In this document: one piece after another, positions 23,250 to 33,146 of the stretch
How positions within the stretch are numbered: position 1 is the stretch's first letter
Layout of the letters: each line of letters opens with the position of its first letter
NCBI GenBank assembly: GCA_021613375.1
Contig: CM038720.1
Coordinates: 43,792,189 to 43,856,188, forward strand
Length of the DNA stretch: 64,000 nucleotides
Direction: 5' to 3'
Origin: Megaleporinus macrocephalus
Taxonomy: Eukaryota; Chordata; Actinopteri; Characiformes; Anostomidae
The notes under the pieces: generated by a model
What the model saw: the letters and a program-made list of their open reading frames with translations, nothing else
Told to the model about the DNA's origin: nothing
Databases searched by the model: none
Made by a program: the position numbers and the translations under genes

Positions 23250-24094
23250 GGATCCAGATTAAATCAAGTGGCTGAACCACAGTCCTCCTGTACTTGCAGA
23301 AATTCCTAATAAAGAAAAGACTGAGGTGGTGAGAGACCTTTATCTGGATCGTATTAAGATGCTCTAACAGTTGAGAAGGCAACTCTATCTCAGCTCTATC
23401 CATGGCCTCACTGTAAATTTTAGCTTAAGTAGTATTGCAGGTATCCAGATAGCTTTGCACAAAATTAGCTGGATTGGTTGAGGGACATTTATCTTCCGGA
23501 AAACTATGGGGTAGACAGGTACTTCAAACCTAAAGGTTTTCAAGGAAAATTCTTTACGCAGCCATATTACTTTTCTGATGTTAAACAAGATAAAGTAGAG
23601 CTTCTGCAGCATATTACTGATTACCGCTCTAAAAGGAAAAGGCTTAGGAGAGCAGTAGCATTTGTCCAGCAGTAGCAGGAGGGTTCTGCAGCAGCTTTCT
23701 TAGAAGGGAAAGGTAAGTATATTAAGTATAGAGAATGTTCAGATAAAGACATGGACATTTGCCCAGCAGTGTGGTTTTGTGCTAATTTCTGCTCAGTGAT
23801 CCTGTGCAATTAAGGACTTGAGGATGTGAGTGGTTAACTGAATGGGATCCAACACCATCATCGGTCAACATTATGTATGGCTTGTGCAGGCACTCATGAT
23901 TGGAGTATTTTATTTTCATACGACACTCATTTTGAACTTTCCACAGTCTATCAATTTAGCAACTACTGGACTAAAAAAAGCAGTGCTAGAAAAAGACAAT
24001 GCAATACCTAGCAAGACTGGAACACCTACAGAGAAGAGAACAAATACAAGACTACATACAGTATAAGTGCAATACTTATCCAGTGTTCCTAGAA
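23250..24094. other. Unassigned interval, possible relic exon
   Basis: Non-repetitive in this window. A 65-codon open frame (23478-23675, plus) contains DVKQDKVELLQHITDYRSK and a basic RSKRKRLRRA end. It is followed at 23715 by AAAGGTAAGT, a strong splice donor. No homologue recognised; chance is possible. Confidence 0.3.
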
Positions 24095-24640
24095 GATAAA
24101 GTGCAATTACAGTTTATACCAATGCTTCAGTAGATCAGCACTTATTAGTGCTTCACAAAGAGATAGGTCTTCAGTCTGCGTTTGAAGACTGTGACAAAGT
24201 CCCCTGTTTGAACAGCCAGTGGAAGTGCGTTCCACCATCTGGGCTCCAGGACAGAGAAGCGTCTTGTCGCGTGTCTTCCATGAATCTTGAGGGATGGCGG
24301 GTCGAGCTGAGCCGTACTTGAAGCCCGAAGGGCTCGAGGTGCAGATAGACTTTTGACCATTGCCATAAGGTCAGGAGGAGCTGGTCCATTCTTGGCTTTG
24401 TAGAAATCAGAACTTTAAACTGAATGCGAGCAGCTACAGGAAGCCAGTGAAGGGAGTGCAGCAGTGGAGCAACATGAGTGAACTTGGGAAGATTGAAGAC
24501 GAGTCGTGCTGCTGCATTCTGGATCAGTTGAAGGGCCTGATGGTCTGCAGAGGAAGACCAGCCAGGAGCGAGTTGCAGTAGTCGAGCCTTGAAATGACAA
24601 GAGACTGAACGAGCACCTGGGAGGCCTCCTGAGAGATGTA
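24095..24640 (-). pseudogene. L2-type LINE C-terminal fragment (second subfamily)
   Basis: The minus strand reads LQLIQNAAARLVFNLPKFT, HVAPLLHSLHWLPVAARIQF and then, in another frame, the LSAPRALRASSTAQLDPPSL and FSVLEPRWWNALPLAV stretches and a FKRRLKTYLF end. This is the extreme C-terminus of an L2 ORF2, homologous in layout to 21360-21740 but from a different subfamily. Only about 150 residues survive. Confidence 0.8.
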
Positions 24641-24654
24641 AATAATGGCTCTTA

Positions 24655-25065
24655 ATGAGAGCAAGCAGCACCATCAGAGCAAGCAGCACCTGAAACTCAA
24701 CCAGAACTAGCAAATTAGCAGGTTGCTAACCTCGCCACATCCCACACTTCTCTCTTTTCTCTCTCTCTCTCCTAGAACAAGTATCATGGCATCCCCAGAA
24801 CAATGCGCCCTCCAGACGCTGAGCACTAAGCTAATATGGCTGAACCAGCAGATCTGCACCCTCCTGAAGAGAAAGGGCCAGCTCCTCTGGCAGGAGACGC
24901 AGCTCGTCAGCTCCAAGGCCAACCCCCCCCCCCACAGCAGGCCCTCACCACCACCCTAACCAATCTTCACCTCCTTCAACTGGTTCTTGGTACTCAGCTT
25001 ATTGGCCACACCTACGCGCACACCAGCTTCTCGGACCCCGTCGCCTGCCCCAGCACCGCAGGCCA
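24655..25065 (+). mobile_element. 5' fragment of an L2 copy (ORF1 start)
   Basis: Matches the 5' UTR and ORF1 start of the long L2: GAGCAAGCAGCACCTGAAAC, AACTAGCAAATTAGCA and ATGGCATCCCCAGAACAATG (ATG at 24786), then the LSTKL(I)WLNQQI coiled segment and CATCTTCACCTCCTTCAAC-like proline-rich region. It ends at about 25065, where another LINE begins. An isolated 5' end is unusual for LINEs and points to a deletion or an insertion that removed the remainder. Confidence 0.8.
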
Positions 25066-25257
25066 TGAAGAAGACCAAATAGTGGAAACTGAGTAAGCAA
25101 GAATGTGGGTGCAAGAAGCTATTTAGAGGAAGACGTAAGCCAAGAAGAAATGGGACAGTGACAGGACTGACAAGAGTTGATAGGAATATAAGAAGATGCA
25201 ACGTAGGGCAAAAAGAGAGGTAGCAAAGGCAAAGCAGAAGGCGTATGATGAGTTGTA

Positions 25258-25984
25258 TGTAAGGGCTGGTGCTAGGTCGAGGCCCCCTCCGGCCACCAGG
25301 AGGAGTCGGGCACACTAATCAGGCCTGATTCCACACAGCTGTGCCAGGGCTATATAACCCCAGTGATCCAGTCACTCTGTTTTGGGTCTTTGCCAAAGTT
25401 TTGAGCTAAGCTCCTGGCCGGTAACCTTGGGTATTGAGGTCTGAGAGCCTTTGTGCTACACCTCGTTTTCTCTCTTTAAGGGTGCAAGTGTGGTGACACT
25501 GCCCCTCCCTCTCCAGTTTTCTTTCTGTGCTCTTTCTCTCCAGTCACCAAGCACTTCAGTTACTTAGTTTTATTTTCAGGAAGTTATTAGTTTAGTTTTC
25601 CCCAGTTTATCGGGGCTGCCACTCTTCCCGTGGCGTCCTTTGTTGTTTTGTTTCCGCCGTTTTCTCACGCTCGGCGTGGGCTTTTGTTTCGGTACGAGTT
25701 TAGTGCCAAACCCTCCTTTTAAACCATATACACAGCAGTAATTCTAAGCCAGTGTGGTGGCTCAGCAGTAGTGCGTTTGGTCTAGTGGCAACCCGTCGGT
25801 CTCGCATTCGGGTGACCTGGGTTCAATTCCAACCTTTTTATTTCCTGGGGTTTTACCTGTTCTGAGATCTTACTGTTCTACACAGGGACCCACTGCCATT
25901 ACAGGGTGTTAGCTCACCCAGATAAGTGTTGGTACTTCATGCTGGCGGCTTGGGTTCGAGTCCAGCACTGGGCTGGTCATTACA
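25258..25984 (+). mobile_element. Solo LTR, 727 bp, with 5-bp target duplication TTGTA
   Basis: Begins TGTAAGGGC and ends CATTACA (short inverted ends TGTAA/TTACA), flanked on both sides by TTGTA (25253-25257 and 25985-25989). CTATATAACCCC at about 25350 is a plausible TATA box, and T-rich regulatory-looking sequence follows. No coding sequence is inside, so it is a solo LTR formed by recombination. Its last 230 bp hold two tRNA-like stretches (listed separately). Superfamily unproven; 5-bp duplication fits Ty3/gypsy or ERV-type elements. Confidence 0.8.
25751..25965 (+). repeat. Two tRNA-like segments with A and B boxes inside the LTR
   Basis: Segment 1 has TGGCTCAGCAG (25758-25768), which fits the A-box pattern, and a tRNA-Glu-like GGTCTAGTGGC near 25778, then GGTTCAATTCC (B box, 25820-25830). 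Segment 2 has TTAGCTCACCCAG near 25909 and a perfect B box GGTTCGAGTCC (25952-25962), about 41 bp apart as in real tRNAs. Neither makes a convincing full cloverleaf, so I call them tRNA-derived repeats, not tRNA genes. Confidence 0.55.
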
Positions 25985-26110
25985 TTGTATGGGAGGTTGG
26001 ACACTAAAGAAGGTGAGAAGGACTTGTATAAATTGGCCAGGCAGAGGAATCAGGCTGGAGAGGATATGCAGCAGGTTAGACTTGTTAAAAATAAAATTTT
26101 CTAACAAGCG

Positions 26111-27290
26111 TGTAGAGTGTGGCCAGCAGCTGCCTCACCGGTCCAGCTTCTCCAAACTACGCCAGCCACGGGCCACTCTCCCTGTCAAAGCTAGGCCATC
26201 AGGCGATGAAGTCCCGGGAGACCAGGTGGGCTGGAGTCCGGGGCAGCCAAGGGAGGCGACTACTGGAGCAGGTGGTTTAGGTGGTACTGGTGCAGCCGCT
26301 GATGGAAACCACAGAGCCCCGGATTCCAGATGCTGATCTCCCTTCTGAGCAGTGGAAGGTGTTCCCTCGAACACTGGGAATTCCAGGATCTAGGTCCTGT
26401 CTGGACACTTCAAACAAAAGGGTTATTCCTTTGCATCGATCCCTGTGGGGCTCTGTTCCTGGAGAGAGTGTAAGAACATCGTTCAGTTTTTCGCTAAGTT
26501 CAAAGTCAACTGATGACCAGAGGAGGTCGGGGAAAAAGCTTGCTGCAAGGCGTGAGCACAAACACAAAGTCTGATGGCCTGACAAACCTCACTGCATGGA
26601 GACCCATGGGGGATAAACGCCAGGAGTAAGTTTAGACGAGTGGAGGTTGAGGTGCAGGCAGATCGGCGATTCCAGTGGCCTTGAGGACTCCTGGCAGGCC
26701 CCCACTGTGGAGAGATGGTGTTACTGGACTAAATGGGGAACCGGCTAGACACTGGCTTGAGAGATAGGCAGAGGTAAGGTGTGTCACAAACAATACCACA
26801 CACTGAATGCAGTGCGAGTTAAGACTATATAGGCTGTACTAATGAGCCACTGCTGTAAACTGTGATGGGTGACCGGTGTTTGTGATGCGCGGCATGAGGG
26901 TGTGTGTGTCCACAGCTACCTAGTACTCTGGAGACTGAGAGCTCTGCAGGCACTGGGAGGAAGTGCTTACAGTACCTCCCCTCGAAGAGGCATCTTCGGA
27001 TGCCCTGGGAACCCACCGACGTGGCTGACCCCTTGGACACGGAGCAGGGCGTCCCTGGTGGCTCTTCAATCAGGGAGCGGTTGAGGACATCGTCGATCGG
27101 ACCCAGCACTGTTCCTCTGGGCCGTACCCCTCCCAATCAACCAGATATTTAAGGACTCCACCCTGCCGCTTTAAGTACAAGAGGGTCTCGACCAGGTAGG
27201 CTGGGGCCCATCGACATCCAGAGGTGGCAGGGCGGTCACGTGAAGACCATCCCACGAGGTACCTGGTTGAAAAGGTTTAAGGAGGGAGAT
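26111..27290 (-). mobile_element. Ty3/gypsy 3' end: integrase chromodomain and LTR
   Basis: On the minus strand the integrase tail reads [20 protein letters not shown] and then [14 protein letters not shown] (about 27250-27110), a chromodomain. After a frame change come [13 protein letters not shown] and SVSKGSATSVGSQG (about 27100-27010). The LTR starts at TGTAAGCACTTCCTCCC (26971 downward), the same junction as in the copy at 3358. A possible TATA (CCTATATAG) lies near 26830. A CTTACA at about 26466 could be the LTR end. The remaining 26111-26460 is unassigned and may be element or flank. Confidence 0.7.
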
Positions 27291-27374
27291 GTGAAAGGTG
27301 AGAGAGATTTTATAGTGAGTGGGGAGCTGTAAATGAAAAGAGAGCAGGTTTGTTTTATGATTTGAAATAAAAAA

Positions 27375-27788
27375 AATTAACTTCAGTTAGTTCAGAACGC
27401 TGCAGCTAGAGTACTAACTAAAACCAGGAAATTCGATCACATCAGTCCAGTTTTATCAGCTACACTGGCTTCCTGTCAAATTCCGTATCGATTATAAAAT
27501 TCTATTATTGACGTATAAAACCCTGCACGGTCTCGCACCGGAGTACCTGCACACTCTCGCACCGGAGTACCTGCACGATCTAATCTCCTATTATGAACCG
27601 CCACGTTCACTCAGATCACAGGATGCTGGTTTTCTAATAGTTTCAAAAATTCAGAAGACTACCCAGGGAGAGCTTTTTCCTACAAAGCCCCCAAACTGTG
27701 GAATAATCTCCCAGTTAATGTTCGGACACAGTCACAGTCAATATTTAAGTCTAGACTGAAAACATACTTGTTTAGTAGCTTTTGGTAA
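27375..27788 (+). pseudogene. L2 ORF2 C-terminal fragment
   Basis: Nearly the same as 21355-21745 of the long L2: QLVQNAAARVLT, a HWLPVKFRIDYKILLLTYK-like stretch, ISYYEPPRSLRSQDAGF and SRLKTYLF in interrupted frames. It has a small tandem duplication of the CTCGCACCGGAGTACCTGCA unit (about 27531-27570) that the long copy lacks. The matching 3' UTR resumes at about 29115, so this copy is split. Confidence 0.85.
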
Positions 27789-29100
27789 TTAACCACTTAA
27801 CGCGCCCGGGCCCGCCGGCGGGCCAGGAATCAAAAATAAATATATTTAAGGATATATCTGAAGATCTACAGTACCACCAAAGACAATCAAGGTACCATAT
27901 GAAAGCTTAGAATCTCTACTTTTCGGTCGTTTTGCCATTTTTTCTTTATTGTCATTCAGAAAATAAATAATTTTGGTCAAAAACTAGCGTTGGTATGACA
28001 AAATATTAGGTACACTACGAACATTTTTATTTTTCGTAAAGCCATCTTTTGGCCAATCTGGACATGTTACACATCAAACGAACGGGGAGACCCTCAGGAT
28101 TACGATGGTGTAAGCTATTATACTCTGAAATGTAGCAGTATTTAAATAAAAAATAAAGAATAGCTTTTCCGAACAGTAACACGCCCCCTAGCGCCGCCAC
28201 TACTTCTGCGTTTCTCCCAAGTGTAAAGGCTCTCAGCCGCCACAGGAACACACGACCAAAGCCACAACAGACCAGCCACATACCTCTGGGTTTCAGCTTC
28301 AAAACGAGACCAAACTTGTGTTTTTCCATCAATCCGATCGTTAATAATCCGCCATTTTGTGGAAGGAGTACTCCAGAGATTCGACAGGTCAGAACAAAAG
28401 CCTTCAAATTAAAAAAAATATTAAAATATCTTACAGTTCGAAATCCGCATTTTCCCCTAATAGTCCCGCCCTTCCTCTTTCCAAAAACGTGTCAACCAAT
28501 CTGTGGACCAATCAGGTGCGGAGATATCTGGACACGTAACCGAGAAGGTGGGTGGGTTAGGAAAACGGGTGGGTTTTTGAGACTCAGCGCGCATTCAGTG
28601 CGCAGAGCGCAGAGAGGAAACGCGCCACGCAGGAGATACAGAGACACAAAACAACGATCAAAACATTAACTATGAACCCTAAACAAAGTCCCAAACCATT
28701 TTATGATGTTTAAGAGTGATTAGTAAAGCTCAAAAGAAGAGTAACGACGGCAATCTACTAAAATCGGGCAGCAGAGAGAGTTTTACACCAGATAAACAGC
28801 TCCAAACAATACCAAAATAGAAGTACAGCATGAGGATATAAACTGACTGAGTTTTTTCCAAGAAGATAATTTGGTTATGGACTTATAATAAACATGTAAA
28901 ATATGGTAAAAAATGACCTAAAAATCATACATGACATTATTTTGTCAAGGAAAGTGAATAAACACATTTTTAGATGTGGGAGTTGTAAGAATATAACATA
29001 TATACATATTTTTTTGCAGTAAAATCAGCTGTTTTCATTTTGGGGAGGTTGGGGGACCTTGGACACCAGCCCCACTCTAAAATTCTGAATATTCATATTC
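27789..29100. mobile_element. Candidate TTAA-flanked insertion with GC palindrome (piggyBac-like?)
   Basis: It interrupts the L2 3' region. The left border has TTAA (27789-27792) and ACTTAACGCGCCCGGG followed by the perfect 16-bp palindrome GGCCCGCCGGCGGGCC (27809-27824), an end style I associate with piggyBac-like elements and their non-autonomous derivatives. No transposase is visible and I could not find the matching right terminus, so it is either truncated or something else. The interior (28160-28680) is locally GC-rich; open frames there are short and unrecognised. Confidence 0.35.
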
Positions 29101-29114
29101 TCTACAGTCTTACT

Positions 29115-29290
29115 CCCGAGCCCAACTCACTCTCTCTTCCTGAGGTAATGACTGTCCTCCCATCTGTTGAACGCTGTTGAAGGACTGACCATCAGTGCCT
29201 GCTCCCCACCATCACCAGCCAGCTCACCTGTCCATCTGTGTCAACTGCTACATTATCAGTTACATCACTGTGCCATCCAGATGCTCCAGC
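29115..29290 (+). mobile_element. L2 3' UTR fragment (continuation of the split copy)
   Basis: CTGAGGTAATGACTGTCC, GAAGGACTGACCATCAGTGC and CACTGTGCCATCCAGATG match the first 3' UTR module of the long L2 (21843-22010). It continues the fragment that ends at 27788. Confidence 0.75.
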
Positions 29291-29295
29291 ATTAT

Positions 29296-29530
29296 TTTTC
29301 AGGGGTCGTCACAGCGAGTCGTCCTCCTCCATCTCACTACTTCCATGTCTTCTCTAACTGCATCCATATATCTCCTCTTTGGCCTTTCTCTTTGTCTATT
29401 TTCCTGGCTGCTGCATTTCTAACATACTTCTACCATACCCGCTGTCCCTCCTCTGGACATGTCCAAACCATCTCAGTCTGGCCTCTCTAACTTTATCCCC
29501 TAGTTGTCTAGTTGTCACTCCCAAAATAAA
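29296..29530 (-). pseudogene. RTE-like LINE C-terminal fragment
   Basis: The minus strand reads KVREARLRWFGHVQR (about 29500-29450), the near-terminal motif of the same broad LINE type as 25066-26110. The remainder toward 29300 is AG-rich on the minus strand and consistent with the element's end. Too decayed for exact limits. Confidence 0.6.
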
Positions 29531-29993
29531 AAGAAGAAGAATAGTTAGTTTTTTTTAGTTTGTGACAGAATTGTCTCCGCCCTGTATTGTATCTCATTTA
29601 AAAGCAGTCTGGGCTAAAACACTTATGTAAACACTTCAGATAAAATTTAATGAATAAGTTATTTATGTTATGGGTTAATAAATCAATTAATAAAGGAGCA
29701 TTACTGAAAGAGTCAACAATTTAAAATTGTGAATGTACACAAGGCTGAATTGTCTTATCATAGTTTGTGTTTGTGTTTCCTGCATTGCCAACTTCCCCTT
29801 CAGTTCTTAAGACTGTTTATATAGATGTAAATAATGGCTACATAACTAAACCTGAAGAACAACCACTGAACTTTAAACCTTTTCTGGAAGATTTTTATAA
29901 ATATTCTAGTATATTTTTACTGTTTTACATGTTCAAATATATACCTTCTGATCATTAACTTACAGTACATTAAATTAGTATAATGAGACTGCT

Positions 29994-30025
<32 letters not shown>

Positions 30026-30150
30026 GAAATTTTAATGGAAGCCCGAGGTGTCTTGTATTTGAGTAAGAAAAACAGAGGTGCTTCATGCCAGTAAGCCAAA
30101 CTAGAGTTATTACATAATTTTTATTATAATTTAGCTTTTCACACATCAAC
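29531..30150. other. Gene-free AT-rich interval downstream of OR3, with (TAA)n
   Basis: Contains a (TAA)n microsatellite at 29996-30024 and no believable coding sequence. It should include the OR3 3' UTR on the minus strand. Confidence 0.6.
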
Positions 30151-31113
30151 TTACATTTCCAGCTTCATTTTTATTTGTTTGTAGAGAACTTTAATAGACT
30201 GCAATACCTCCTCTGTCTTCAAAGTATATATGATGGGGTTTAACATAGGAGGAATTGTTTGTGTTAGGACTGAGTTAAATATTCTAGTAGTTGTAGGTAC
30301 ATTTGTGGTCACAGAAGATGTATACACGCTAGAGACTGGTAGATAAAACATACCCACTAATATGAGGTGGGAAGTGCAGGTTTTCATAGCTTTCATTCGA
30401 TCAGCACCGTGTGAGATCTTAAGCAAAGCAACACCAATACAAACATATGAGAATGTTATTAGTATCAATGGAATGCCTAGAACAACAGCAACATATATAT
30501 AAGCCATTATGATATTAGGAGAATTATCATTACAGGCTAGTCTATGAATGGGCCCATGATCACAGAAATAACTTCCAACAGTAGTAGATCTACAGAAAGA
30601 CAGTCTGGTAATCAGACCTACAATGATGGTTGTGATAAATATAGCGAAAAGCCACAAAACACCAATAATCAGAGTCATTGTGAATTTGGTGACAATAGCG
30701 TGATACCTCAGAGGAAAACATATAGCAATCACTCTGTCAAAGCACAAAGCAAGCAGAGTAAATGACTGCAGGGCCATAAAAACAAAGACAAAAAACAAGC
30801 TTGTTAGACAGTCTTCATAAGATATCCACTGGTTCTCACGCAGAAACATGTCTGCATACTTTGGGATAATAGCAGAACTTCCACACAGATCAGACAAGGC
30901 CAAGTTGAAGACAGCGATATACTTTGCTGTGTGGAGAGTACGTGCCAGGTATATAGTACCCATTATAAAAGAGTTTCCTAAAACAGTAACAGCATACACA
31001 AAACACAAAAACATGTAGTAATACTTTGCATGTGGCACATTATACAATCCATTGATGTAAAATGCAGAGGGACGAACAAATGTTGCATTGTCAAGGGACA
31101 CCACAGTAGTCAT
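30151..31113 (-). CDS. Odorant receptor OR3 (7TM GPCR, teleost OR family), intact
   Basis: A 320-residue odorant receptor with NAT at N9, GNSFIMG, LHTAKYIAVFNLALSD, the TM3 block LALCFDRVIAICFPLRYHAI, ECL2 FCDHGPIHRLACND, KAMKTCTSHLILV and PPMLNPIIYTLKTEEV. It shares length and the C-terminal KMKLEM ending with OR4-OR6 and is their closest outgroup here. It keeps S266, T270 and N271 in the third extracellular loop, as in OR4. TM3/ECL1 differs from the trio (FMALQSFTLL). No break; the start follows a conserved splice acceptor. Confidence 0.95.
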   Translation of the reverse strand: MTTVVSLDNATFVRPSAFYINGLYNVPHAKYYYMFLCFVYAVTVLGNSFIMGTIYLARTLHTAKYIAVFNLALSDLCGSSAIIPKYADMFLRENQWISYEDCLTSLFFVFVFMALQSFTLLALCFDRVIAICFPLRYHAIVTKFTMTLIIGVLWLFAIFITTIIVGLITRLSFCRSTTVGSYFCDHGPIHRLACNDNSPNIIMAYIYVAVVLGIPLILITFSYVCIGVALLKISHGADRMKAMKTCTSHLILVGMFYLPVSSVYTSSVTTNVPTTTRIFNSVLTQTIPPMLNPIIYTLKTEEVLQSIKVLYKQIKMKLEM

Positions 31114-31127
31114 GTCAGGAGACTGGC

Positions 31128-31402
31128 CTTCAATAAAAGAAAAGGAGAATTATAGACCCATAAACGGGTTATTACAATGTACATTGTCAAAATGTTATTG
31201 GAAAAAAAATCAATAGCAAATGATTACCTTTCTAAAACTAATTAAACACATAAAATAACAGTACAAGATATTAACAGAACATACACAATGGTTTCATACA
31301 ATACCTTCAGCAGAACAATACAATCTTTTAGGGCAGAATTACATGGGAGATTACACATTTTTATAACTTACCTACATTTACGTCATCCTCAACAGCACAC
31401 CT
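31128..31402 (-). promoter_or_regulatory. OR3 promoter, non-coding exon 1 and 5' intron
   Basis: Minus strand: AGGTGTGC (31395-31402), TGACGTAA (31378-31385), TATA-like AGTTATAAAAA (31358-31368), exon 1 ending GAAG with donor GTATTG (intron from 31304), and acceptor TTGAAG ending at 31128. The intron of about 177 nt is the shortest of the seven. Confidence 0.7.
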
Positions 31403-31504
31403 CCAAAATAAACAACCCAAACCCCTGTAGACAAGGCTGTGTGCTAAACTGGAAATCAATTGCAGTGAATTAAAATGCAATAATGAACACAGAACAGCAT
31501 AAAA

Positions 31505-31640
31505 TAGCAATATGATGCCACACACTGCTAAAACTGAACTTGCATGTTAGTAACTGACCGACATTAACGTCACTCAACAGCACACCAGAAAAAAAGGACA
31601 AGGTTGTGTGCTAAACTGGAATACATTTGCAGTGAATTAA
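31505..31640 (-). promoter_or_regulatory. Second, TATA-less copy of the OR promoter block
   Basis: About 190 bp above the OR3 promoter the same order recurs: a GGTGTGC-like block (31581-31588), TGACGTTA (31566-31573) and, in place of the TATA box, AGTTACTAA (31549-31557). It is followed outward by GGTTGTGTGCTAAACTGG, which also flanks the functional copy at 31434. Relics of the same variant (GTTAGTAACTGG...GTCAT) lie at about 32507-32530 and 46715-46740. It is probably the dead promoter of a lost receptor copy. Confidence 0.5.
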
Positions 31641-33146
31641 AAAATAATGAATTCTCTTATGAATCATATTTGTCTAATATACAATTAATCAAATCAGAAA
31701 TGTAACGGCTGCAGCATAACTCATGCTTCCTATTTCAACAGTGTTTCTTAGAAAAAAGAATTTCTGAAAACAAACAAATGTAAACAATGCTGCCTGCAAG
31801 GCATCCCATTTTATTTATTTAAAGACAGCGTACATGCAGTGTTAGTTGTTGTCCATTTTCCATAATAGTTTAGGAGGAAAATGTTTTTTATAGAATTGTA
31901 AGTTATTTGTGATTGTTCTAATTAATTTATGAACATTAGCAGTCATAATTCATTACAGTCTCATCAACCATTTTGCCATGACTCAAAACAAAGTTTATCA
32001 TAAATTATATGTAGCATGATGAATAGCTTTAAACCTTGAAACCCTGAAATGTCCACGTGAATCTGATGTTCCCATAATAAGTTTGTACGTATTAAAAAAA
32101 CATTCAAAAAGTTGTATTCTATAAGTTATGTCATCATTTATTCCATTTTAAAGCCAGATATGGGGGAAACCTTTTGGGTCTTCTAGGCTAGCAAGGAAGG
32201 TCCAGTGATTTCCCTGACCTAAAGAAATAATAAGTCTATGATTTTTAATTTACATTCATCTCATGGAATTGTTGTATGCTTTTGATTTGTAAAGGAAATT
32301 AATAAGAATATATTCCACATCTTATTGTCCTCTATTTTGTATTCGAGAAAAGGAAACAAAAACATTAACCAACCTGAATTCAGTTCAGAATGTGCTTATG
32401 TGCCCAATTTGATTTTGCTACGCATCCAGCATTATGTTTCTCTTCTGTAGTAGAAAACAAATCAGCAATTCGTATAACAACATGATGCCACGCTAAAACT
32501 AAATGTGTATGTTAGTAACTGGTTCGGTCATCACTTTTAACTGTAGCCTCACTGTAAGATAACTTAATTATAGGCTTTCTTCATGATTTTATGCTGCCCA
32601 TCTTGGCATATTGCTAACAGGCACCACTAATATGTTAACACAAGGTTTTTTTGTACTGTATTTTATATTTTTCCCTGAGAAACATACTGTATTGTGGTTT
32701 AATTTTATCGTAGAAAATCACAATTTATTTTACATTTTCCAATCAGTTTCACTGACAACTAAACTGGATATTCTTGTTATTGTAAGCATATATTACTTGA
32801 GCATCTGCTACAAGCATCCAGTGTCTGTGATTAAGAGAGAAAGTTGGGATAAAACATGAATGTCCGCATGGCTATTTCTTGGTAATCTTGATGGGTGTCT
32901 CTTAAAGGGTGAAGAGAAAACATTTTATCTTTGTTTCAATAGAAATGAACGTATAGAAATGTACTCCAAAACTCTTTATTCAATGTATATATACAACTGC
33001 CAACCAAATAATGTTCTAACTTTATCAAGAATCATTAACTTGCAGAAACTTAAACTTGGAGTTTTTTGATAATAATGATTTATGTCAGTAAGCCAAACTA
33101 CAGTTATAGTATAACTTCAATCTGTTGCACTGCTTTTCACAGGAAC
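31641..33146. other. OR3-OR4 intergenic interval, part of a duplicated block
   Basis: No gene. From about 32475 to 33146 it is the downstream flank of OR4 and is repeated below OR5 (34780-35378) and below OR6 (46672-46790 plus 47580-48105). Shared words include GTACTGTATTTTATATTTTT and CTACAAGCATCCAGTGTCTG. Confidence 0.7.

Larger units (their letters stand above)
25066..26110 (+). pseudogene. RTE-like LINE linker fragment, split by a solo LTR
   Basis: Left piece (25066-25257): a degraded TKWWKLSKQE region, then NIRRC...KAKQKAYDELY in broken frame. Right piece (about 25990-26100): LDTKEGEKDLYKLARQRNQ and then AGEDMQQVRLVKN. Together these form the well-known KAYDELYxRLDTKEGEKDLYxLARQR block of a common fish LINE (clade uncertain, RTE-like). 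The two pieces join exactly once the 727-bp LTR and one target copy are left out, which shows that the LTR inserted later. Confidence 0.75.

Noticed and set aside
25758..25962. Possible tRNA genes
   Set aside because: A and B boxes are present but acceptor and anticodon stems do not form a convincing cloverleaf; treated as tRNA-derived repeat.
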